From Mesocentrotus franciscanus (taxonomy: Eukaryota; Echinodermata; Echinoidea; Camarodonta; Strongylocentrotidae): 64,000 nt of DNA. Location of the stretch: positions 3,452,060 to 3,516,059 of the forward strand of contig CP137666.1 in NCBI GenBank assembly GCA_037976565.1, given 5' to 3'. The notes beneath the pieces were generated by a model. The model did not search any database, was not told where the DNA came from, and saw only the letters and a program-made list of their open reading frames with translations. The position numbers were made by a program, and so were the translations under genes. The number at the start of each line of letters is the position of its first letter. Positions within the stretch are counted from its first letter, which is position 1. Of this stretch, positions 11,000 to 22,700 are shown in pieces.

Positions 11000-13900
11000 C
11001 ACATCGTTTTAACAGAGACATGGCTCTGTTTTATGATATACTCACACTTCTTCCACAATGTGGATCACTATATTTATGGTGATGTGAGGAGTTCCAGTAA
11101 GGACTTAGATCAATAACTGAATAGACCTTTGATCTCGGCATATCCTTCCGACTATATCAGCTATGATAGACCAAGGAATTTGAATATAATTATGCGATCC
11201 TGTATTCAAACTTTAATATTAATTTTTGTGTGCAAGCAGTCAAAGGAAAACATTGCTTAAATACTGTAAAATGCTTTGAATCTTCTTATACATTGCAATA
11301 AAAATAACTCATGAAATTAAAAAACAATTTTGTGTGTGCCTTATTGTTTTGCAGTCTATATTCTGCTCTTTGAAACATATCTTAACTTAATCATTGAATG
11401 AGTTAGTAAAAGGAACTTGAGATAACTGCTGTTACAGACATGGTCCTCGGGGGCAGTTGTCCCAAAGTGACTTAAATACACTCCCTATCACGGGGAGTAA
11501 AACTTTATGTATGGATAGAATTTGCTATGTGTTTGAGGCAAAAGAAAAATAACTATCTAAAGAGACAATGAACCTCAAGAAGTCATGTAATTTGAAACGC
11601 AAACGTGACGTGTACAAATCCTGGGATCTCACAAAAGCGTAAAATCTCATTGGAAGATGTGATACGGGATTCGATGGACAAGAGGTCATTTCAAAACTCA
11701 ATTATCGACCATTCCACTGGGGTTGCCCTTAGATAAAAATGACGTAACAGTTATAAATTCTAAATTCTATATACATACGTGATTACGCGTGGGTAGAATA
11801 TAACCCATCGATATAAATCAAATGACTTTTCTGAACTAATATCAATATTTGAAGAAACTCTGTTTGAACTAAACCGGAACAACACTTCACAACTTTTTAA
11901 AAGAATGTTTAAAGTAGTCCACTAATTGATTTAAACTTCGTCTAATCAGGTAAGTTGGTCGGACTCTTCCTCAAACATCCGAAATAAAGGGCATTGTAAA
12001 ACCACTGTGTTGTCCGACGTGTTCAGAGAGGTAATGGATAATACCAGTGTTCAAATTAAGCTGGGGGAAAGTAGACAACACCAAGGACTGAGAGCAGATG
12101 ATATTAAAATTGCTGCAGATTTTGGTCCAACACCATGTTCTTAAATCAACGTGCTTCGAATATGCAACGAGCGCATGACATCAGTGAGTCGAACATGAAA
12201 AATTGATTTCCTACAGATATCATATCATGAGTATGGGAATAACCCTCTTCTATTTTAAAGGAAAGGCAAAATAGCATTATATCAAGATATCAAAACAAGT
12301 CAACACTGCGGATATTTTGTTAGATTGCGGCTTCTCGTTTAATGGGTGGGGTTCTTTGTTCGAGTATTTGCTGCCACACTTTACTCCCCATCAGTATACA
12401 CATTTGGGGGTAAAGGGGTAAAGAAGGTGCCATAGGTGGGATTGCGGCTTTCGGTAATTAGGAAGAAGGGGGGGGGGAGGGGGTGATGGACGGCGAGCGT
12501 GGAGATAAAAGGTGTAATGTTAACAGATCTGCCGAAATAAATCCCTCGTTCGTAATCCTTATATCAAACTATGTAATGATGATGTAAGTATTACTAAAAG
12601 TATCGAGAAAGCAATGTGTTGTTTGAAAAATTCTGACAATACTAAAGCTGTTGTGCCATTATACATATCGAGGGGACCTATTTATTTTCCCATGAAACTA
12701 GAACTAATCTTAATCAAGTAAGTCGTTATCATTTAACACAAGGTGGCCCACCTAATGGCAAATTACTATCCATTCACGTGACCCTGTATCAAACTAAGAA
12801 CATATGAAAAACAAACATAAAATAAAAACAAATACATAAAAGTAAAGACATATACGTACATTTACATTCTTCACGATTTATAAACGAAAGGAAAACAATT
12901 AAAACAATTTTACGAGGCATAATTCAAGATTTACTCTAGTGTACACAAGAATACTGTAGATACGCGATATGTCTATTTAAAATGTTAATTTTATTCAATA
13001 CAGTTTTAAAGACAAAATAAGTGTTAGACAATATTTTTTCCTGGCCTACGTTAGATAAAGATCAATATATCAACATGTTATGAATAATAATCAGAATACA
13101 CAATTTCCAAAAAGATGTAACGTATAAAAACACCCAGAATAATTATGTTTGGGAGTGAGCTGCGATTGCCATTTGCTATGCTATATTGACAAATTCTGTC
13201 TGTTTTTTAGTAACAATCCACGACTTTTTAACGGGTCAACAATGCAAGATCGTACTAGATTTTTAGAAGTCTTTTCGTCCCAAGATTTTGGCATGATTTT
13301 CTTCGACAATAGTAATTCGGGATGGATATCTACCAGTACGGAACAACTACCCCCAGAACAACTAACATCTAGTAGCAAACTACTTTACTACCCGAGTCGT
13401 CCCTCCACAAGGGTTATTTATAGTACCTTTACAAGTTTAATCGTTTAGGATTATTTTCTTACAGGGGCACTTTTCTCGCGGTATCGGTCCAAGTGGCAGT
13501 CGTTCAAGAAAATTAGTAGTCTGGAGGTAGTTGTAATATCATCCATGTAACAGAGCTCGAGAAAATACATTATTCGGGCCTCATCGTTATTACGTTAAAG
13601 GTCGGGTGACATCCAAATATAAGTTGATTCCTGTTGATGTGCAGGGCTGCATACAACTCATATTTTGTTATTCAAACATCTAAATATATTTCATAGATTT
13701 TTAAATATTAAAAAAAATAATTTTCTCAGACCTGCTAAACAAAACTTTAAAAATGCTCCAAATCTCATTCATCTTGTGACATCATCTGTCAATCATTAGT
13801 GAGCTAACAAGAGACAGTGGTATGTAACTTCCCCCAGCTCAGCACATGCTCACAAAAGAATTGCATTCTTGCATACAGTACCTCCACATTACCTTTCTTT

Positions 13901-14460
13901 TCCTGGTGATGCTACAGCACGTCTGACAAAGCAACTCCTATGTTGGTATTGTATGGTATATTGTAAACAGGTGGTCAGCTCTGGTGAAGCTACATTCAAC
14001 TTCAGAGGATAAAGCACATGTCTGATCAACGCTTCGTGGAAGATGGCGCCATTCATGATAATGGTCCCGGAGCCGGAGCTGTGGGCTGTGAAAAGAGATT
14101 AGAAAAACTGCGTGGCGCAATTCTTGCATTCCCCTTACCTGCATTGAGCTAATATTCTTGAAACTGCATTTATACAATAAAGATTAAAACGAAGACACAA
14201 AATGTTATTAGGCCAAGACGCTTCAAAACTTTAACTTACATTTTTCTATTATTTGATATCTTAGTTTAGACTGACTCATACATAAATAGCTCTATAAAAG
14301 TGAAATTATGCAAATATCATTGTACATGTACAATGATAAAGAATATTGCTATAGATGCCTAAAGTAGTAGTAAGAGCAAAGAGAGAAAAGAAGTCGTTAT
14401 ACAAGACAAAGAGTGATAGTCTTTTGGTAGTCATCTACCAAATACAGTACTTATCATTTC
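11000..14460. other. gene-free spacer
   Basis: Mostly AT-rich sequence. A G-run occurs near 12467-12483. Open frames at 13149-13448 and 13938-14177 have no recognisable domain. Nothing else can be supported. Confidence 0.45.
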
Positions 14461-14461
14461 T

Positions 14462-14790
14462 CTGTCCAGCAGCGGCGGAGTGTCTTTCAAAGTGGTGGTG
14501 GGGGAGGGGCGGCACTTTCTGGGAAAAAGTGGGCACCTCCAAAGGGTAACTTCAAAGCGCAAAATTATGAATTTTAGAAATTATTTATACCCCTACAATG
14601 TAATTAATACATTATCAGAAATGATCTTTAAGATTTTCTCTTCACGTGTTCCAAAATACTGCTTCAGCACTATTCAATACTGTTATGTGTGATGGTCTAT
14701 TCATTTGCGAGCGAGCGAGTGAGAGAAGCGAACGGGCGAAATTTTAAAGATGTGATGTGAGGTGTCACGCTGCGACCGATTATTTCTCAT
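14462..14790 (+). repeat. GTGCCCC-family element, short copy
   Basis: Begins with a G-rich head (cagcggcggagtgtc, ggtggtgggggagggg, cggcactttctggg) and ends with a GCGAGCGAGCGAGTGAG tract at 14707. The same head and tail types bracket the longer arrays at 14.8-15.6, 33.5-34.2 and 41.8-44.7 kb. Non-coding. Confidence 0.5.
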
Positions 14791-14794
14791 TATT

Positions 14795-15570
14795 AGATGA
14801 AATAACCAATCCTGCTGGAGGCTTTAAGAACAATTTCATAATATAAGAATGAGACCTTCAATATATGTTAGTTAATAAGATAAACTGTAAATGTGAGCTC
14901 GCAAGTTTTGTACCACATTTGAGAAAAATTGCTCTCAGTCGCTTTACATTGGAAGCACTTAATTGAGAAATGTATTGTTTCTGGGGAGATCTGGGATCAA
15001 AATATTGTCATAGCACGATTTCTAAAAGGAGCAGTTCGTTTTTACGAAAGTTGGGGCATTGTCCCCTCTTCTCCAGCTCGATTGCCTTCACACAAAAGGA
15101 AATTTCTCATACCTAGAAAGGGGCACTCATCAGAGATGAAAAGGGGCACTTCTTAGAAAGAAACACATGCACTTATTACAAAGATAAAAGGATACTTGGT
15201 AATGTAAAAGGGGCACCTATCGAATAGGGGCAATTGTAAGAGGTGAAAAGTGACACTAATAAGAATGGGAAAGGGGCACTTATCAGAGGGGAAGAGGGAA
15301 TTTATTACAAAGGAAAAGGAGCACTTGTCAAAGTAAAAAGGGGTACCTTTTAGAATAGGGGCAATTATAAGAGGTGAAAAGTGACAATTATAAGGAGAAG
15401 GGGCACTTATTGGAAAGAAAAAGGAGCACCTTTCAGGTTGGAAATGGGACAATTAAAAAAGAAGAGGGGCACTTATAAGAAAGAAAAAGAGGCACTTATC
15501 TGAAGTAAAAAGGGGCACTTTGGGGTTACTTTAAAAAGTTTGTGGGGGGGGGGCACTGTCCTACGCTGCC
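14795..15570 (-). repeat. GTGCCCC minisatellite element, copy 1 (minus orientation)
   Basis: On the minus strand a G/C-run head (near 15545) is followed by a degenerate array whose unit resembles GTGCCCCTTTT-N(2-5)-TCTGATAA, then a tail at 14.80-14.91 kb reading GGTCTCATTC ... CCTGCTGGTTATTTCATCT in its plain parts. Tails of the other two copies share these words. No transposase was seen, so it is probably a non-autonomous element with an internal minisatellite. Confidence 0.6.
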
Positions 15571-15840
15571 AGTCTCAACTCTCGATCATACTTCCCCAAC
15601 CCCCTCTCTCTCTCTTCAATTTAAATCTACTTATACATACAATCATTATACAATACATTATAACGATGAACAATATATTTTGATGGCACTCTTTGCCAGC
15701 TACTCCCATCACCTACCATCCCAGTATAGATTCCTAAGTGAGCTGCTAAAGGGATTACCCAACCAAGTACCAAGGATATAACAAGAGAAAGCAAGCAAGT
15801 CATTATAACAAGACCACAACTGTTACTGAAATAAGGTACT

Positions 15841-15930
15841 CATCTCTCTCTCTCTATATATAGGGGTGGATATATATATATATACATGTGTATACATGGA
15901 TATATATATTCTCTCTCTCATCACCCCCCC
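15841..15930. repeat. CT and TA microsatellite
   Basis: Runs of CTCTCT and TATATA, followed by a C-run near 15926. Confidence 0.85.
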
Positions 15931-17476
15931 CCCTCACTTTTAACATCAGTATAGCATCAAGTCATTCAAGTGTTTACAAGTAAAGCCTTCCATATTAAAC
16001 ATGGTGCATCTTAAATAAATAAAACATCTTCCAAAGCTCTACCTCTTAAATGTTTCCTTATATAATTTACAATAAAAGAAACATGAAAACCCCTGATTAA
16101 AGAACATTTGACGAAAAATAAGTTCAGAAAATGTACATTTTAATTGATTGATCACCATTTTACAATTTTTTTTGAAAAATACTTTGAGCTTGAATCAGCT
16201 CACATAACATTTTTTGATCAACTGAAATCTATTTCATGATTGAAAACTCTACCATTCAAGGATTGTTTTTTCTCTCTGAAAAGTGATGACAGTTCAAATA
16301 CAATTTATATATGAAAAGGACAACATTTTTAACCACATGACAAGATTCAAATGTTTTTATATAGGAACATCATAAATCAATTACAAAAAAAAATGCACAT
16401 GTTTATTCTATTTCATGTATTAATTCTATCACTACTGGCAAGCATTTCTATTAAAAGCTGAACACATAATGGCATGAAGTATTTCCTGGTGTATAGCATT
16501 TTCTATGTGATATGATATATATCCTTTACTCTACTTCAGGCACATTCTACTCTAACAATGTTTGAAAGATTTCTCCTTTTTTTCAATTTTTTTTTTTCCA
16601 ACAACTTTGAAATATGACTTCTATGAAGTGCTACCAAACTCAAGTCACATTTCATAATTGTACATTTGGATAAACGACTCATGGCACACACTATTGTTGT
16701 ACTCTGTGAGTAAAACACCTTCATAACACAAGTCAAATATTAGTAGTACTTGACCGGACAAAAAATATTGAACAAGTTTTTTTGTCAACAGATGCTCTAT
16801 GAGTGAATATCACTTCTTTTCTGTAAATAAACCTTTGTGTTGTAGTATTTGAGTTCAATTTTTTGCCAAACTTCAATTTTAGAAACATACTCATGGTCTT
16901 TGAATGCTTTGCTGAGATGCAATGTCTTCCTGTTAAGTGTTCAAGCATTTCAAGAGTTTTGCAGATCGAAGAACTATTTCAGGTGTAATTGTAATCTTTG
17001 ATAACTATTTCCCACATATATATATATATTATATTTCTAAGAATTCTGTTGAATAATGTTCACTATGCATACATGTAAAATGAAAGCATCAAATACATGC
17101 ATGTGTATACATCTAGAGAAAATCCCAGAGACTGCTAGAGACAGTATCAGAAATGATTGAAAGACATGTTTCTTCAAAATAGGACACACTCTTCATCATA
17201 GAGTAGGACAGGGAAAACGTGTCGGAAGATGCTGGGAAAATTGTGTGGTTGGTAATTCAAGAAATGTGGTACTAATCATCATCCATGCATGTCAAATCAA
17301 AACATGCATAAGTTATTTAGTGATGTATATAGGAGGTTGAGTCGCTAACTCATACAATGACCATGAAACAGTACTTGAGTGATTGTTTCAGGCAAACCTT
17401 ATAATATTGGGTTTTCCCTGTCCTGCTAAATATCTACATGTATGGAAAGCTAACATTTCTTTAACATTTATCATGA
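15931..17476. other. NHEJ1 3' flank and putative 3' UTR
   Basis: AT-rich sequence downstream, on the minus strand, of the NHEJ1 stop codon. No other gene was recognised. The NHEJ1 3' UTR probably lies in its right part but its end cannot be fixed. Confidence 0.4.
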
Positions 17477-17572
17477 TTAAAAAAGCTTCTTCTTCTTTTT
17501 CTTTTTCTGTAATTTTGCTTTTTCCTCTGCCAGTCTCTTCTCCAATGCCTCTCTCCTTTTCAGTTCATTGTC
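17477..17572 (-). CDS. NHEJ1: NHEJ1 exon 7 and stop
   Basis: 31 codons plus TAA: DNELKRREALEKRL, then KAKLQ, seven Lys and Leu-Phe at the C-terminus. Acceptor ctttttag. The basic run with terminal LF is the expected Ku-binding motif. Confidence 0.88.
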   Translation of the reverse strand, partial: DNELKRREALEKRLAEEKAKLQKKKKKKKLF

Positions 17573-19740
17573 CTAAAAAGATGAACACCGAAGTTATAGT
17601 GATAGAAATAAAATGAACATATTATGAGCTTGTCAAATATAATTTACTTCAGGTACATGTAAATCATTCATTTTACAACTATACATTATTACATAAATAC
17701 TACAATTTGACACATGCCTTATCTCTTCAAATTATGATTACAGTGATCAGGAAGGTTCTCACAACTGAGCTGACTGAACAAATCTATGCAGAATGTCTCT
17801 TACCATTCATTATTGTTCAAAAACTAGTAATAGCTTTCATCAGTCAGGGTTCCTATAGAAATTAGTGAACCAAATTCCACAACTTTCCATGACTTTTCAT
17901 GATCCCATTTTTGCCTATCTCTATGACCAAATAGCAACCATTTTGGTATGGGTTGCAGCATCCAAGCAGCGTATGCATGCCACGCAATGACAAATATTAT
18001 CTTAGGTTTGTGATGGCCTCTGCCTCCCCTCACAATTTCTATTACATTGAGAGAATTCTTCTTCTTTTCCGTGACTTTCTATGACTTTCCAGAAGAATTC
18101 GTTTTCCATGACTTTCCAGGTTTTTCCATGAAACATGGAAACCCTCATCAGTGTACATGGAAAGTATAAGGAAATCCCTACAAATGAATCAACAAAATGC
18201 TAAGAAATAACCAATTTTACATTTGGAATTAATTTCCATATACTTCCCCAATGAACATCTTACTATATTCCTCATCTTACCTTGAATAGTTTGGCCTTTT
18301 GTGGTAAAAAAAAGTACATTGACCCCATACCATTATTTGACCAAGCCTATGATGACAGAGAATCTGAGAATAATTACCTGTGCAGATGCTCCAGGAGATT
18401 GCTTCATAGGAGACTTTGAAGGAGATGACTTAACAGGCGACAAGGTATCTGGAAATACATCACCAACCAAAGAACCTGGTAGACGGATTGCCCGCGTTGG
18501 ACCAGCATCTCCTATGGAAGGGTCAGCATCATGAGGCATGTCATCACTGTCACTAACTTCGTCTGCAAGACACAGAACACATTGGGTTTTGTTGCTTTCT
18601 TTCTACACACATACAGTTGCATAACAAATATTGCACAAATGTGACATTCTCTTTGATTTTGATGGTGAAAATACTGGTAAAAAAAGGACAGAACTACTAT
18701 AATTATCATCATTAAAATGACTACTACCATCACTTCTTACTCCACATTCTCTACCAACACATTCCTCCTCCTCCACTATCACCAGTATATCACCACAAAA
18801 CCTCAGACACTACCTCCACGGCTCCACCTCCACCACAACTACCTCTTCAATCTCCACTCCTCCTCCACTATCACCAGTATATCACCACAAAAACCTCAGA
18901 CACTACCTCAATGGCTCCACCTCCACCACAACTACCTCTTCAATCTCCACTCCTCCTCCACTATCACCAGTATATCACCACAAAAACCTCAGACACTACC
19001 TCCACCTCCACCACAACTACCTCTTCAATCTCCACTCCTCCTCCACTATCACCAGTATATCACCACAAAAACCTCAGACACTACCTCCACCTCCACCACA
19101 ACTACCTCTTCAATCTCCACTGCCACCACCACCATCACCACTTCTACCATTACAACTACCACTAATAACACACATGCACTCTTAGTGTTACTTTCACTGC
19201 TGTTGCTGTTGTTGTTGCTGCTGCTGCTTAATTATTACTGCTTCTATTATTACTACTTCTACTACTACTACATGTACTACTACTGCTACTACTGCTACTA
19301 CTTCTACTACTGCTACTACTACTACTACTACTACTAATTCTACTACTACTTCTTTACTACTACAATAATTACTTTGGCGACTTTTACATTATTGTTATTT
19401 CTAATTTTGCTACTAGATGTATTTAAATACTTATAAGTACTTCATTTTCTAACCTTTTGCCTTTCTTACTCAACATTTATGCAGCAAATGTCCACTCAAT
19501 AGTTTCTTACTCGTGTGTTATCAGAAAAGTAGCGATTCCCGTGTCGTGCTAAGAAACTGTACATTATTCTTGCTTTATGCCTCTCTTATACACTTTGGTG
19601 GGGAATCTTGTTTATTAATGGGCAAGATTATAACAAATCTCTCAGAATAACTAAATTTATTTCTTGGGATGAGGTTTCCTTGATTATAATTTACTGTAAT
19701 TTCTAATCCATTCTGATTTTATAGCATACTACAAAGAATT

Positions 19741-19774
<34 letters not shown>

Positions 19775-22700
19775 GTTCTACTGCATGAACAGAAGGTAGA
19801 ATGAAATCCATTGTCAACATTCTTCTGTGATTTATGTGCCCTACCTGTGTCTGGAGGTCGTTTCAACCATGCTCTAGTGACCATCACTTCTTTGTAGAGT
19901 TCTTGCTCTTGACCACTGAATGCTCTCTCACCACTGCTTTCAATCTCGGTCCTAAATGCCTGCATCAGCAGCAATATAGATATTGTTTATGTTATAATAG
20001 AACAGTTTGCAATAGCTTGCAATGTAAGTTTGAGCAATAATCCCTTCTGGGTCACAATGTTGGGAAAATTGTTCCGAATGAACATTAAAGAGAGATTGTT
20101 TGTATTAAAATGCATCATTTCACTAATAAATCAGGCTTAAAATATCAATTTCATGATAGAGGTAACTTTCTGTTTCTGAAATAAGTATGTGGACCTTCTT
20201 TGTCCAAACACACTGTTTTAACAGTCAAATTCTTTTGGCAGAATTTGCCGTCCATGAAGCAGAAAGGGTAAAGGCAACCAGTAATCATAACTACATGTAG
20301 AACTGAGGTAAGCAATAGACTATTTTTAAAATGGATTCAAATCTATACACACATACCTAGCGATGAGCTTTTACATTCCCCTGGTATAAGCTCTCGTTGA
20401 TGCTGTGTGTATCTATCGCACTCAGCCTAACGGCGTGCAATAGATACACACAGCCTCAACTCAGTGCGGATAGATCGTATAATGAACAAATGCGCATACA
20501 TCATTTGTATATTATCTCAATGGTCAGAATGCAAATTGCATACATTAGATGGACAAACAATATGACTTGTCTACCTAACAACACGTTATGTCTGCAATAT
20601 GCATTGGGAGTACTGAAATACAATTACATGTATTTGTAACGGGTGAATGAAAAGTTTGTAGCAGCACTTAATAAAAGCGTATTAAATTTGATTGCATTAC
20701 AAAAATGGTCAATTGTGCTAAAGAAAATGTTATCCTTCAGATTCATTTTGACATTTGCTGAATGCTTGCTTGAGAACCTGGTAGTCATACATGTACATAG
20801 ATGCAAGTGACACACTGGCTCACAACATGTGAATGAAATGGACACGTTACTGAGTTACAAATGTCTACTGTAAACACCTCTTGGCAGCACTATTCAAATC
20901 AAAAGGGAATCTGTTATAGGATAGGGAAGTCTTTGATAACTAGCTATAGTAGATGACAACCAGACATAACAAAGATCACTCAGTGATTTATGATACCACC
21001 AGACTTATAATCCTACATTGTATCCCCTTCCCTTGTTGTGATAATGCATAAATGCCACCTTCTAATCCATGTCCACACCAACCATGTATGGATCAGTACA
21101 TCATGTCATATGATAATTATGGTTGCTAACAGATGAAGTTCATTATAACTTAATGATCTTTGGCATTGTCCCTATACACATGTAGAAAGAATTTAATCAC
21201 TCACCTTTGAATTGATCATATCCTGGTTAAATGATGTCCCATCAAATACTGATGTTAGCTTGCTCTCTGAACAATGCCAATAAAGAAAACAAAATGAAAT
21301 ATTTATCAGTTTTCTCAATATATTTTGTGGTGACATAAGGACCTGTAACCAATTAATGGCCCTATAAATTTTTTCCTTCCTCTAAGTAATCACATGCATG
21401 TATCTAACCTTGCAAACAGTCCATTTATATTCATTTCAGCCTTCTTGGATTCGATTATGAGGAGAATCACTGGCACACTCAGCATTATCAATATTCTTGA
21501 CATATTTTTCTGATCCAATCTTTAAGACTGACCATTATATAATTTATATATATTTTTTAAACTACCGTAATGTAAATTCAATCTAAAAAGTTATGGACAG
21601 GAAGAATACCAGCAAAGAGAAATACCACATGAAATGACTTTTCCATGAATAATATTTTGGAGATGAATGTGGCTATTGTTGTGTCCTAGTGTTACTCTTC
21701 TTTGAACACAATAAATAACTATTTTGCTTGAATCGTTATATTTTAAAGCATTTTATGTAAGATTCACATACAATGGAACCATAATTGGATGTCTAGTTTG
21801 AATACTTAACATTATATTTACACTGCCTGGCAATATAAGAAGTGACGAAATGTAATACAGAGGCGAGTCCGGTATTACCAGAAAAGGGTGAGGTTTAGAA
21901 TTACAAAGGTCCTTGATCCTTGGGAATCAAAGGAATAATAATGGTATGACTTCTGTCAAGGGGACGGACACAATTGGGACACCACCAATTCAGTCCAACA
22001 TTCATCAAAATAAGCACAGATTTACAGATACAACATATCTTAAAGGGAGTGTAGCATGGAAAATACTGGTTAATGCCATTTACGTCTTCTTTTGGACAAC
22101 TGCACGTAAACGAATGGACTTGATTAATGGTAGTCAGCGACTTGATCTCTACATGGTCAACGCGCGCTAGCGTTCGCGAAACAGACCAAAGTTCTCCTCA
22201 CGCTTCGGTTTCGTGTATGTTGCACGCACGTGAATGCTGCGGGCACGTCGTCCGTAGTCGTACTATACCAGATTTGCCCGGAGTAGGGCCACGGGAAAGA
22301 CACATAGTCTAGTCATGCTACACTCCCTTTAATACAACTACTGATTGCTTGAAAAAAACAATTCATTATGAATTTATGATCGACCATAGACACCATTTTC
22401 TGTAATCACACAGTCATGACCATTAAGTGGAACTTGTTATATAAACTTTACAATCCTTATTTACTTCTTGAGACCTTTGCTCCTGCCATCTTGTAGTCTT
22501 CAATCTCATCATCCTTTTTCTTCATGAGTCTGTGCAACTCTTTCTCTCTTCTCTTCAGCTCTGAAACCAAGATGAGAAGTGGATTGATGAGATGTGAAGC
22601 AGCCTGGACAAATAACACAAACATGGCATTAATTTCACACCATGATCATGCTGTTTCTATTGTAATGTAAATGGATGAAGTGATAGCTTCCCTTTTGAAC

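Noticed and set aside
18717..19337. 206-codon open frame rich in Thr, Ser, Tyr and Leu
   Set aside because: It is a minisatellite and triplet-repeat tract inside an NHEJ1 intron; the frame follows the repeats and shows no domain.
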